DNA from: Blautia hansenii DSM 20583
GTDB taxonomy: Bacteria; Bacillota; Clostridia; Lachnospirales; Lachnospiraceae
NCBI RefSeq assembly: GCF_002222595.2
Contig: NZ_CP022413.2
Coordinates: 946,001-1,010,000 of the forward strand
DNA length: 64,000 bases
Reading direction: 5' to 3'
Under the pieces are notes generated by a model that saw nothing but the letters and a program-made list of their open reading frames with translations, did no database searches and was not told where the DNA came from. The translations under genes were made by a program, and so were the position numbers. Of this stretch, positions 1 to 7,510 are shown one piece after another. Within the stretch, counting starts at the first letter, position 1. Every line of letters begins with the position of its first letter.

Positions 1-1076
1 GATATGGCGGAGATATTGTGATGAATGTATCCTTTGATGCAGAAAAGAAAAAAGTAACAAAAGTAGAAGTAACAGAACAAAAGGAAACAGAAGGTCTTGG
101 AGCAAAAGTTGCAGACGCAGAATTCCTCAGTCAGTTTGAAGGTGTGGAAGCTCCTGTATTTTTACCGGGCATGAGCCTTGAAAAAGAAGAAAAAGTATCT
201 GATGAAGAACTTTTAAAAGAATTAAAAGACGGAACTTATGAGGCAAAAGCAGATGCTCCGGACAATAACGGGTTTACAGATGTAGTAACAGTAACTGTAA
301 AAGACGGAAAAATTGCAGAAGTAAACTGGGAAGCAGTAGGAGCAGATGGAAGTACAAAGAGTGTACTGTCTGAAAACGGAGAATATGTAATGACAGAAGA
401 CGGACTTACATGGAAGGAACAGGCAGAAGCTCTTGCAAAAGCAGTAGTAGAAAATCAGTCTTTAAGCTTTTTAAATTTAGATGAGCAGGGAAAAACAGAT
501 GCGGTTTCCGGTGTAAGTATTTCCATCGGTGGATTTACAGCTCTTGCAGAGAAATGTTTAAAAGAAGCAGCGGGAATTACTCAGACTTTAGAACTGAAAG
601 ACGGAACTTATGAAGCAAAAGCAGAAGCAGCAGATAATAACGGATTTATCGATCAGGTAACAATGACTGTTGCAGACGGAAAAATTACAGAAGTAAACTG
701 GGAAGCGGTAGGAGAAGACGGAAACAAAAAGAGTGTACTGTCTGAAAACGGAGAATATGTAATGACAGAAGACGGACTTACATGGAAAGAACAGGCAGAG
801 GCTCTGGCAAGCGCTCTTATTGAAAACCAGTCCTTAGACTTCCTTCAGGTAAACGAGCAGGGAAAAACAGATGCGGTTTCAGGCGTAAGTATTTCTGTGG
901 GCGGATTTATCAGTCTTGCAGAAAAATGTATGAATGAAGCGGCAGGCGTTGAAGAAAAAGAAGAAGTACCTGCAAACGGAACACAGGTAGATGCTGTATC
1001 AGGAGCAACGATTTCTTCTACGGCAGTAGTAACAGGTATCAACACAGCATTTGAATTTTTACAGGCAGTAAAATAA
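1..1076 (+). CDS. Multi-domain FMN-binding (flavinylated) extracellular protein, 5' end outside window
   Basis: The reading frame is open to the left edge (first complete codon at base 3, reading YGGDIVMNVSF), so the start and any signal peptide lie upstream. The visible 357 residues hold the end of an RnfG-like FMN-binding domain (ETEGLGAK...FLSQFEG), then two near-identical repeats of about 120 residues, each starting LKDGTYEAKA, containing DNNGF and VNWEAVG, and ending TDAVSGVSIS. A last copy of the motif, VDAVSGATISS, sits near the C-terminus. D-x-x-S-G-A-T is the known ApbE target, in which the threonine receives FMN by a phosphoester bond. The layout recalls PplA-type multi-flavin proteins of Gram-positive extracellular electron transfer. 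It is followed after 18 bases by an Rnf-like membrane protein, and apbE lies 16 kb away. Oddity: the two internal motifs read SGVS rather than SGAT. Confidence 0.85.
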   Translation, partial: YGGDIVMNVSFDAEKKKVTKVEVTEQKETEGLGAKVADAEFLSQFEGVEAPVFLPGMSLEKEEKVSDEELLKELKDGTYEAKADAPDNNGFTDVVTVTVKDGKIAEVNWEAVGADGSTKSVLSENGEYVMTEDGLTWKEQAEALAKAVVENQSLSFLNLDEQGKTDAVSGVSISIGGFTALAEKCLKEAAGITQTLELKDGTYEAKAEAADNNGFIDQVTMTVADGKITEVNWEAVGEDGNKKSVLSENGEYVMTEDGLTWKEQAEALASALIENQSLDFLQVNEQGKTDAVSGVSISVGGFISLAEKCMNEAAGVEEKEEVPANGTQVDAVSGATISSTAVVTGINTAFEFLQAVK

Positions 1077-1094
1077 GAAAACGGAGGATATAAC

Positions 1095-1862
1095 ATGAAA
1101 TTAAGATATCCGGCAGAAGCCTTTGCTTTTGGGATTGTATTATTTTCAGCAGGAATGAAGGAAGCCTTTGCGGCAGGTATTCTTGTGATTTTGTCCGTAG
1201 TATTTGCTGAATTTCTGAAAAACCTTTTACAGGCTTTTGTACCTGACTGGAGTTTGAAACTCTGCGTATTTATTGGAACAGGGGCAGTAAGTGCATCTGC
1301 ATTTTTGCTGGCATTTTCTTATCTGGGAACTTCAGTAAGCACAGGACTTTGGATTATGACTGTTCTTCTGGGACTTTTTGCAGCAAAGCATGTATTGGAT
1401 GACAATGTAGAGGCAGAGTACGGAGAACTTTTCTGGGAATGTGCCATTGCATGGGGATTTTGGATACTTTTAAGCATTGCCAGAGAATTCTTTGGTTCAG
1501 GAATGATTTTCGGCAATATGATTTTAGAAACCGAAATGCAGTCTAAAGTATTTTTAGAAACAATTTTCGGATTTTTAACAGCCGGTATGGCGCTTGCCTT
1601 TACCAACGGAATTATCAAGAAAAAGATTACAAATACACACAGCTTGCTGTTAGTTATTCCATTGGCAATGTTTATCAGACCATTTGATATGGAAAGTTTT
1701 GGAGAAATCGTAGGTTTAGTATGGACCATTCTTGTTCCGATTATTTTATTCATCTCTGTAAAGAAAACATTGAAATTTGCAAGAACAGGAAAAGCATTTC
1801 GCGGATTACCGGTGGAAATGCTGGCAATGGGATTTATTTATATGATTTTAAGTATTTATTAA
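1095..1862 (+). CDS. RnfA/RnfE/NqrDE-like integral membrane protein
   Basis: This is a 255-residue protein, almost entirely hydrophobic, with about six to seven membrane segments. The segment AREFFGSGMIFG resembles the conserved loop of RnfE/NqrD proteins, and the N-terminal stretch FAEFLKNLLQAF with a following glycine-rich helix resembles RnfA. Rnf/Nqr subunits of this family carry electrons across the membrane next to flavinylated subunits, which suits its place 18 bases after a multi-flavin protein. It is longer than the usual 190-210 residues. It is not followed by RnfB or RnfC; a terminator comes immediately after. The pair is therefore unlikely to be a complete Rnf complex, unless the remaining genes lie upstream of the window. 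Start: ATG preceded by ACGGAGG. Family assignment is by pattern only. Confidence 0.6.
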   Translation: MKLRYPAEAFAFGIVLFSAGMKEAFAAGILVILSVVFAEFLKNLLQAFVPDWSLKLCVFIGTGAVSASAFLLAFSYLGTSVSTGLWIMTVLLGLFAAKHVLDDNVEAEYGELFWECAIAWGFWILLSIAREFFGSGMIFGNMILETEMQSKVFLETIFGFLTAGMALAFTNGIIKKKITNTHSLLLVIPLAMFIRPFDMESFGEIVGLVWTILVPIILFISVKKTLKFARTGKAFRGLPVEMLAMGFIYMILSIY

Positions 1863-1869
1863 AGGAGGA

Positions 1870-1912
1870 CTGTCGTCTTTGCAGTTGAAAAACTGCGGGA
1901 CGGCAGTTTTCT
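1870..1912 (+). terminator. Rho-independent terminator after the FMN/Rnf-like pair
   Basis: An outer stem CTGTCGTC/GACGGCAG (one G-U pair) and an inner stem GCAGTT/AACTGC are followed by TTTTCTAT. It closes the transcription unit of the two preceding genes. Confidence 0.8.
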
Positions 1913-1995
1913 ATATTGATTGTCAAGCATGCAGATGTTAGAAATAAGTTAGAAAAAATACTGTATTATATAATTAGATTTTTAAGGAGGAAATT

Positions 1996-2169
1996 ATGAT
2001 GGTATCAAAATCTGAAAATATAGCAATGATGTCTGAAAGCGAGTATAAAAAAATGATACAGGACGAGAAAAATGTAGAGTATCTTGCAATGCTTGACACA
2101 TCGATAGCAGAAGCTGAAAAGGGGGAAGTCGTGGTAAAGAGTATCGAAGAATTGGAAACATACGAATAA
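1996..2169 (+). CDS. Small acidic protein resembling a Phd/YefM-like antitoxin, apparently orphan
   Basis: 57 codons from ATG at 1996 (a second ATG follows at once) with AAGGAGG at 1984-1990, so initiation signals are good. The protein reads MMVSKSENIA...YLAMLDTSIAEAEKGEVVVKSIEELETYE. The C-terminal pattern Y-L-x-x-L-D-x-x-x-x-x-x-E-K-G-x-V-V-V-K-x-x-E-E-L is one I associate with Phd/RelB-type antitoxins of clostridia. An antitoxin would bind a toxin encoded just downstream, but only a 12-codon ORF follows (2170-2208), so the toxin seems lost. A TATAAT sits at 1969-1974, but I see no good -35. Function is inferred from a short sequence. Confidence 0.5.
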   Translation: MMVSKSENIAMMSESEYKKMIQDEKNVEYLAMLDTSIAEAEKGEVVVKSIEELETYE

Positions 2170-2231
2170 ATGAATATTATGTCTACACCAGATACAAGAG
2201 ACATTTGATTTAGAAATGAAATTATTCATCT

Positions 2232-2260
2232 TTGACACTGTAAAATCTGCATGTTATAAT
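2232..2260 (+). promoter_or_regulatory. Consensus sigma-A promoter of the Rpn-like gene
   Basis: TTGACA (2232-2237), exactly 17 bases, TATAAT (2255-2260): a perfect consensus match 38 bases before the start codon. Confidence 0.85.
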
Positions 2261-2297
2261 TTTTTTATAGAATTCCTCTGGGAAATGGAGGAAGAAT

Positions 2298-3041
2298 ATG
2301 CAGAAAAGATGTTTAAGTGATCTTACAATTAAGAATGATTTTATGTTTGGTGCAGTGATGATAAATCCTGAAAACTGTAAAGAGTTTTTGGAGAGAGCAT
2401 TGGAAATAGAAATTGACCGTGTAGATGTTAGCAGGGAAAAAAGTATGGTCTATCATCCTGACTATAAAGGTATTCGTTTAGATGTCTATGCCAAAGATGA
2501 AAATAATACTTGTTATAATGTGGAGATGCAGATGACGAAAAAACCTGCACTCGGCAGACGCAGCAGATATTATCAAAGTCAAATGGATATGGATATTCTT
2601 TTATCAGGAAGAGAATATGCAGAATTACCCGATAGTTACGTGATTTTTATCTGTGATTTTGATCCTTTTGGTGAAAGAAAATATCGTTATACTTTTCAGA
2701 TGCAGTGCAAAGAAAGCAATCAAACACCATTGGAAGATGGAAGAAGAATTGTATTTTTAAGTACTTGCGGAGAGAATGAGGATGAAATTTCCAAGGAACT
2801 GTTGGCTTTTTTGAAATTTGTAAAAGCAGATTTAAAAGAAAGTCGCGAGATGGAGGAACGCTTTATGACTTTAGAGGAAATGTTAAAAGATGAGCGAAAA
2901 GAAGGATTAAAAGAGGGAACAGTAAAAGCTCAGAAAAGAATTGTATCGAAAATGTTATCTAAGGGGCTAAGTGATGAGGAAATCATGGAGCTTTGCGATA
3001 TTTCTTTGGAAGAATTAGAAAATCTCAAAAATCATAGATAA
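2298..3041 (+). CDS. Rpn/PDDEXK-type nuclease (transposase-like nuclease family)
   Basis: A 247-residue protein with the hallmarks of the Rpn/'PD-(D/E)XK nuclease family transposase' group. It opens with KNDFMFGAVM, then has the catalytic core RLDVYAKD...YNVEMQM (D and E-x-Q of the PD-(D/E)xK fold), and RSRYYQSQMD. The C-terminal third is a charged helical tail (EERFMTLEEMLKDERKEGLKEG) ending with SKGLSDEEIMELCDIS. Family members were named for promoting RecA-independent recombination in E. coli and cleave DNA in vitro; many copies occur per genome in gut Firmicutes. Start: ATG with ATGGAGGAAG just upstream and a consensus promoter at 2232-2260. It stands alone, with no terminal inverted repeats seen, so it is not itself an obvious mobile element. 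Confidence 0.88.
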   Translation: MQKRCLSDLTIKNDFMFGAVMINPENCKEFLERALEIEIDRVDVSREKSMVYHPDYKGIRLDVYAKDENNTCYNVEMQMTKKPALGRRSRYYQSQMDMDILLSGREYAELPDSYVIFICDFDPFGERKYRYTFQMQCKESNQTPLEDGRRIVFLSTCGENEDEISKELLAFLKFVKADLKESREMEERFMTLEEMLKDERKEGLKEGTVKAQKRIVSKMLSKGLSDEEIMELCDISLEELENLKNHR

Positions 3042-3194
3042 AAACAACAAATCAAAAATTCTAATATCAAATCTGTTTTGTATCTATTATTTATAAGTCA
3101 TATCTATTAGTAACCTTTCAGACGAAGTTTAAAAAATCAGAGGAATTCTATGATTGAAAGAGAATTGGGAAATATTCTTTTTAGGAGGCGGAAG

Positions 3195-3557
3195 ATGAAA
3201 CTAAAAAATGTATTGATTGTTGTAAAGGACATAGAAAGATCAAAAAAGTTTTATAGAGATTTATTTGGACTTGAGGTTGTTCTGGACAGTGGGGAAAATG
3301 TAATCTTAACAGAAGGACTGGTTCTTCAAGAGGAAGGTCTTTGGAAAGAAACAATACACAGAGAGTTGTACTCGAAGCATAATAAAACAGAGCTTTATTT
3401 TACAGAAAGAGATATGGAATATTTTTTAGAAAAACTTCAATCTTATGAAGATGTTATAGAATATGTGACGCCTTTGACAAGAAATTCATGGGGAAGACAA
3501 GTTGTGCGATTTTATGATTTGGACGGTAATCTTATTGAGGTTGCCGGTGAAGGGTAA
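3195..3557 (+). CDS. VOC (glyoxalase/bleomycin-resistance) superfamily protein
   Basis: 120 residues from ATG 3195, chosen because TTAGGAGGCGG lies at ideal distance; an upstream in-frame ATG at 3150 lacks a ribosome site. The sequence MKLKNVLIVVKDIERSKKFYRDLFGLEVV is the first beta-alpha-beta-beta unit of the VOC fold. The second half ends WGRQVVRFYDLDGNLIEVAGE, the usual E-containing metal-ligand strand. Family members include glyoxalase I, dioxygenases and resistance proteins; nothing here identifies a substrate. It is followed by a second VOC gene 15 bases later, so the two are probably co-transcribed. Confidence 0.85.
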   Translation: MKLKNVLIVVKDIERSKKFYRDLFGLEVVLDSGENVILTEGLVLQEEGLWKETIHRELYSKHNKTELYFTERDMEYFLEKLQSYEDVIEYVTPLTRNSWGRQVVRFYDLDGNLIEVAGEG

Positions 3558-3572
3558 GGAGAAGTGATAGTG

Positions 3573-3953
3573 ATGAAATTAGATACCATGCACCATATTG
3601 CAATTATCGGTAGTGACTATGAAAAGTCTAAAAAATTTTATGTGGATATTCTGGGGTTTGAAGTTATTCGGGAAAATTACAGGGAAGACCGGAAAGATTA
3701 TAAAATTGACCTTCGTCAAGGAAATATAGAAATCGAGTTGTTTATTATTCCGGGATGTCCTAAGAGATTAAGTTATCCTGAGGCAAATGGTTTGCGCCAT
3801 CTGGCATTTAAAGTAGAGTCGGTAGAAGAAATGGCAAAAGAGCTGGAAAAGTTGGGAGTAGAGGTAGAGCCAATTCGAATAGATGAATTTACAGGAGAGC
3901 AAATGACGTTCTTCTTTGATCCGGATGGATTGCCTTTAGAATTACATGGATAA
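3573..3953 (+). CDS. YaeR/SMU1112c-like glyoxalase I-type metalloprotein (VOC family)
   Basis: 126 residues (ATG 3573; an in-frame GTG at 3564 sits too close to the AAGGAG). The sequence MHHIAIIGSDYEKSKKFYVDILGFEVI, followed by ELFIIPGCPKRLSYPEANGLRHLAF and FFFDPDGLPLELHG, matches the YaeR/SMU1112c (gloA2-like) subgroup. Histidine and glutamate ligands of the VOC metal site are visible (HH near the start, RHLAF, ELHG). The biological substrate of this subgroup is not established. It sits between another VOC gene and a small membrane protein in a tight run. Confidence 0.88.
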   Translation: MKLDTMHHIAIIGSDYEKSKKFYVDILGFEVIRENYREDRKDYKIDLRQGNIEIELFIIPGCPKRLSYPEANGLRHLAFKVESVEEMAKELEKLGVEVEPIRIDEFTGEQMTFFFDPDGLPLELHG

Positions 3954-3966
3954 AGGAGGAAGCAAA

Positions 3967-4350
3967 ATGGATAAAAAGAAAAAATCAGGAAAAAGGACAT
4001 TGATTTTGGTAGGAATATCAGTGATTTGTATTGTCGTGGGAGCATTAAGTTGGGGATATTATAAGAAAGTCACAGAGTTTAAAACTTCAAAATGTGATTT
4101 TGTACCACCATCTTCTTTTGACGCAGTAGTACAGAAGATTGATATAGAAAACAGCCAAATGGAGGTCATCATAGAAGAAGATACAGCAACACAGGAAGGG
4201 ACAGAACCCCAAAGTGTAATGTTGGATTGTGAAAAGGTAGATTATAAATTGTATAATACAGAGCAGGGGGACAGGATTGAGTTTTCCTGTAAAGAAGAAA
4301 ATCTGGATGATGATAGGGTGGAAATATCTAATTTCAGCAGAAAAGAGTGA
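3967..4350 (+). CDS. Hypothetical single-pass membrane protein
   Basis: 127 residues from ATG 3967, with AAAGGAGGAAG before it; the longer in-frame start at 3946 lacks a ribosome site and overlaps the previous gene. It has a basic N-terminus (MDKKKKSGKRT), one membrane segment (about residues 11-31, LILVGISVICIVVGALSWG), then about 95 acidic residues outside, including VQKIDIENSQMEVIIEED and a C-terminal ISNFSRKE. No family recognised. The compact extracytoplasmic part looks like a small beta domain (DUF-type lipoprotein-like fold), but this is a guess. It is the last gene before the cobalamin locus, whose promoter starts 12 bases downstream. Confidence 0.7.
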   Translation: MDKKKKSGKRTLILVGISVICIVVGALSWGYYKKVTEFKTSKCDFVPPSSFDAVVQKIDIENSQMEVIIEEDTATQEGTEPQSVMLDCEKVDYKLYNTEQGDRIEFSCKEENLDDDRVEISNFSRKE

Positions 4351-4361
4351 AAATCCCGTGC

Positions 4362-4390
4362 TTGACATATTTCTTCTAATTATGTACTAT
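4362..4390 (+). promoter_or_regulatory. Sigma-A promoter of the first cobalamin-riboswitch operon
   Basis: TTGACA (4362-4367), 17 bases, TACTAT (4385-4390). Transcription would begin at about 4397, directly in front of the riboswitch aptamer. Confidence 0.8.
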
Positions 4391-4397
4391 AAGAGTA

Positions 4398-4580
4398 TAT
4401 AACTGCATAGTCTAAGTGGTCGTTGAGCCCTAGGTTCAAGGTTAAAAGGGAAACCGGTGAAATTCCGGTACAGTCACCTCTGCTGTGAAGCGGACGAGGA
4501 AATAGAAGCCATTGAATAGCAATTTGAGAAGGCATTTCCAAGGATGAAGCAAAGTCAGAACACCTGCCATGTATATAGAG
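4398..4580 (+). promoter_or_regulatory. Cobalamin (B12) riboswitch 1
   Basis: The core AAAGGGAAACCGGTGAAA..TCCGGTACAG matches the conserved cobalamin aptamer element (GGGAA-x-x-x-GGTG-AAA...CC-x-x-x-AC), with the CCGG/CCGG helix formed. It is followed by a CACCTCTGCTGTGAAGCGGACG variant of the usual CCGC-ACTGTAA-CGGA segment. The 3' conserved box AAGTCAGAACACCTGCC lies at 4552-4567. About 75 bases of peripheral arm separate the two. The aptamer sits between a promoter and an intrinsic terminator, so high corrinoid should switch off the downstream genes. The same architecture recurs at 13322. Confidence 0.9.
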
Positions 4581-4655
4581 TATTTCCGGGCTGAGGAGAT
4601 TTTTTTGCGTACAGCAATATGCAGTGATAAAATTCATATTGAATGATTGATTGAG

Positions 4656-4693
4656 AAGGTTCTTTTGCCGATATGGGAAAAGAACCTTTTTTA
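4656..4693 (+). terminator. Expression-platform terminator of cobalamin riboswitch 1
   Basis: Perfect 11-bp stem AAGGTTCTTTT/AAAAGAACCTT, GC-containing loop, then a run of T. Placed about 75 bases after the aptamer and before any start codon, as expected for ligand-dependent termination. Confidence 0.85.
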
Positions 4694-4831
4694 TTTCATA
4701 GGAAATTGCGTCCTATGAAATAAAACTGCTCCGCAAGGATGCGCACTGCGGCGGACAGGTATCATGTTGCTGAAGCAACCCGCCGCAGGCGGAGAATTCT
4801 GCAAAGCAGAATTCCTTTTCATAGGAAATTT
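4693..4831. repeat. Compound palindromic intergenic element in the operon leader
   Basis: A 139-bp block packed with inverted repeats: ATTTCATAGGA/TCCTATGAAAT (4693-4703 with 4711-4721), CTGCGGCG/CGCCGCAG (4746-4753 with 4781-4788) enclosing GTTGC/GCAAC (4766-4779), and GAATTCTGC/GCAGAATTC (4794-4814). The motif TTTCATAGGAAATT occurs at both ends (about 4695 and 4817). It lies in the transcribed leader after the riboswitch terminator. It has the look of a dispersed extragenic palindromic (REP- or MITE-like) family, and it is more GC-rich than its surroundings. Confidence 0.7.
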
Positions 4832-4871
4832 CTGTATATGACACAGAATGAACAATTAAAGGAGATTGGAA

Positions 4872-7505
4872 ATGAAAAGAAAGAATTTAAAAATAACAGT
4901 TTCTGCGATAGCGGTTATGTTAGCCATTCAGTCACCGATGTCGGTATTAGGAGCAGAAACGTACGAGTTTTTGCAGGAGGAAATGTTACCGGGAACAGCA
5001 GAGAGTGTTTTGGATGAAGAATTCCTTGCAGGCACAGCAGATGAGACAGAATGTGCAGAGAAAATGGTTGTCTCCGATGCGCAGAAACAGGATGGAATAA
5101 CAATTTATCAGCCGGCATTTGAAGGTTTAAATAAAGCTGAAAATTATTTGCAGACAGCAGTTACCAATCCCATTGTGGACTCTATTGGAGGTGAATGGGC
5201 TGTAATTGCAATGGCGAGAAACGGAAATTTGAATAATTCGGCAAAGAATAATTATTTGCAGAATATTTATCAAAAGCTGAGAGAAACGGGCGGAGTCCTT
5301 CATACAACAAAATATACAGAATATTCCAGAGTAACCCTTGCGCTTACTTCTATGGGAATAAATCCCACATCCGTAGAGGGGTATAATCTGCTTCAGCCTT
5401 TAGCAAATATGAAAAAGGTAAACAGACAGGGAATTAACGGTACAATTTTTGCATTGATTGCTTTTGACTCTAATCAATATGAAATCCCAAAGCTGGAAGG
5501 TTTAGGTACACAGACAACCAGAGAAGATCTTATCCAGACAATTTTGTTATCAGAAATTTCAGGAGGAGGCTGGGCGCTAATGGGAAATCAGCCGGATCCG
5601 GATATAACAGCAATGGCATTGCAGGCATTAGCTCCTTATACACAGCAGCAGGAAGTCAAAGAGGCAGTGGACAGAGGAATTGAAATGCTGGCACAGCTTC
5701 AGGATGAAGAAGGCGGTTATATCAGCAATGCAGGATATGACAGTGCGAAAAATTTGGAAAGCACGGCACAGGTAGTCATTGCCCTTTCAGCTATTGATGT
5801 GTCCTTGCTAAATTCTGAAAAATTTATGAAAAACGGAAAGACATTATTAGATGAGATGCTGCGTTTTCAGGTTTCAGACGGTTCATTTTGTCATGTGATT
5901 GACGGTGGCTCTAATCAAATGGCAACAGAGCAGGGAGCTTTAGCTTTAGCAGCATGGTATCGAGCTGTTACGGGAAGAAATTCCTTGTATGATATGACCG
6001 ATGTGGAGAATGGGCAGACAGGCGGAGAGGAAACACCGGAAAGAATTGAAGCGTTTCGAAAAAAACTGGAAGCATTTTCCGGCAATCTGACATTAGATAA
6101 TGCCCATGAGTTATACGCATTGAAAGTGGAATTAAGTCTCATGGGAAATTTCTCCGAAAAAAAAGCTTTTGAAACAAAGCTGGAACAAATGTTAAAAGAA
6201 GTAGAAACACAGGCAGCAGAAATTGAGGCTTTAGATAAGGAAATATGGGAAGGCTTTGAGCCTTTAAACATTACACTGAAGGACAAAAAAGAAATAGAAA
6301 GACTTTTAACAGCTTACTATAAAATTCCGGAAGCAAACAGAAAACATTTACAGTATGAAGAAGAACTGTTAAGAGCAGACAGTATTATCAAAAAACTGGA
6401 GCAGGAAGTTATCGGAGCAGAAATTTTTGAAAATGTGAAAAATTCCAAGAAAGATTATACATATCAGGGGAATGGGTACACCATTTGCTTAAAAGGAAAA
6501 AATGTATATGAACCGGCAGATATGAAAGCAGGAATAGAGATAAGAGAACAGAAAAATTCTTTGGAATTTGAAACCAAGGAAACAGGAGCGTTTCCGGGAG
6601 AAGTTGAGATTGCTATTGATACAGCATTAAAAGAAAGCGTATACATGCTGTATTATGAAAAAGACGGAAAACAGCAGGAAAAACAGTGGGTATCGGTAAA
6701 TAACGGACAGGTTGTCTGTGATATAGAAATTGGTGGAAAATATATATTGAAGAAACCGAAAACAGAAAGTGAAACAGCGCTGTCTCAGGCAGGAAGTAAT
6801 TCAGAGAATAAAACAACTGCAAAAGGTAAAACTGCAAATACAGCAAAGCAGACCAATACATCTTCAGCTTCAAATACAATTCAGGCAACTGTGAAAGACG
6901 GTATGGTAGAGAAAAAAGCATTTGAAGAAATTAAGGGAAAAGATAAAAACCTGAAAATTGAGGGTGAAATGAAAAAGGACAGTCCTTACACCATAACAGT
7001 CAATGGAAAAGATATAAAAACTGTCAAGGATATGAAAGTGGGAATAAAGGAAGGCAGCCAATACGAAGAAGATATTAAACAGTTAGCAGAAAATCCGTTT
7101 ATTTTCCACTTTGAGCAGGAAGGTGAATTTCCGGGAGAAATGCAGGTGGAAATCACAGTAGATAAAGAAGACGGGGAATATCTGTTTATGAAATATAATC
7201 AGCAGGAAAGAAAGGCAGATTATATTCAGAAGGTTACGGTAAAAGATAAAAAGACAAAATTTATTGTTTCAGAAGGCGGAGACTACTTTATTGACAAGCG
7301 TGTAAAAACAAAATCCTTAAATGAGAAAAAAGAGGAAATAAAAGAAAAATCTCTTTTCAAAACTCCTGAAAAAGAAGATGAAGTTATGGTTGCAGGAACA
7401 AAAAAAGAAACAAATCCTGTTGTAATTGCTGTTGCTTCTGTTATTATATTAGGGGCAGCAGCTGGCGGAGTATGGTACTACTATTTAAGAAAGAAAACAA
7501 GGTAA
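4872..7505 (+). CDS. Surface-anchored transcobalamin alpha-domain-like protein (prenyltransferase-type alpha/alpha barrel)
   Basis: 877 residues from ATG 4872 (AAAGGAG at 4857-4863; a TTG six bases earlier is too close). Signal peptide MKRKNLKITVSAIAVMLAIQ... with cleavage near VLGA. About residues 65-385 form repeated alpha-hairpins (LNKAENYLQTAV, GGEWAVIAMARNG, PDPDITAMALQALAPY, ATEQGALALAAWYRAVTG), the fold shared by terpene cyclases, prenyltransferases and the cobalamin-binding alpha domain of transcobalamin/intrinsic factor. A helical linker follows, then two related beta domains (about 525-630 and 695-800, each with F-P-G-E). A membrane helix with a basic tail (YYYLRKKTR) ends the protein; there is no LPXTG. 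It is the first gene behind a B12 riboswitch and is followed by a DUF4430 lipoprotein and ECF genes. It lacks the DxDD or zinc ligands of real cyclases and prenyltransferases, so I infer corrinoid binding rather than catalysis. Confidence 0.85.
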   Translation: MKRKNLKITVSAIAVMLAIQSPMSVLGAETYEFLQEEMLPGTAESVLDEEFLAGTADETECAEKMVVSDAQKQDGITIYQPAFEGLNKAENYLQTAVTNPIVDSIGGEWAVIAMARNGNLNNSAKNNYLQNIYQKLRETGGVLHTTKYTEYSRVTLALTSMGINPTSVEGYNLLQPLANMKKVNRQGINGTIFALIAFDSNQYEIPKLEGLGTQTTREDLIQTILLSEISGGGWALMGNQPDPDITAMALQALAPYTQQQEVKEAVDRGIEMLAQLQDEEGGYISNAGYDSAKNLESTAQVVIALSAIDVSLLNSEKFMKNGKTLLDEMLRFQVSDGSFCHVIDGGSNQMATEQGALALAAWYRAVTGRNSLYDMTDVENGQTGGEETPERIEAFRKKLEAFSGNLTLDNAHELYALKVELSLMGNFSEKKAFETKLEQMLKEVETQAAEIEALDKEIWEGFEPLNITLKDKKEIERLLTAYYKIPEANRKHLQYEEELLRADSIIKKLEQEVIGAEIFENVKNSKKDYTYQGNGYTICLKGKNVYEPADMKAGIEIREQKNSLEFETKETGAFPGEVEIAIDTALKESVYMLYYEKDGKQQEKQWVSVNNGQVVCDIEIGGKYILKKPKTESETALSQAGSNSENKTTAKGKTANTAKQTNTSSASNTIQATVKDGMVEKKAFEEIKGKDKNLKIEGEMKKDSPYTITVNGKDIKTVKDMKVGIKEGSQYEEDIKQLAENPFIFHFEQEGEFPGEMQVEITVDKEDGEYLFMKYNQQERKADYIQKVTVKDKKTKFIVSEGGDYFIDKRVKTKSLNEKKEEIKEKSLFKTPEKEDEVMVAGTKKETNPVVIAVASVIILGAAAGGVWYYYLRKKTR

Positions 7506-7510
7506 GAAGA

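Noticed and set aside
1..1862. A complete Rnf complex
   Set aside because: Only an FMN protein and one Rnf-like membrane subunit are visible, followed by a terminator; RnfB, C and D are not present in the window. They could lie upstream.
2298..3041. Active transposon
   Set aside because: Although the family is called transposase-like, no terminal inverted repeats or target duplications are visible.
4380..4637. Minus-strand ORF of 85 codons across the riboswitch
   Set aside because: It lies over a conserved RNA structure, with no ribosome site.
4872..7505. Reading the alpha/alpha-barrel protein as a squalene/terpene cyclase or protein prenyltransferase
   Set aside because: It is exported and membrane-anchored, lacks the DxDD and QW catalytic patterns or zinc ligands, and sits behind a B12 riboswitch with ECF genes. 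The fold is shared, not the activity.
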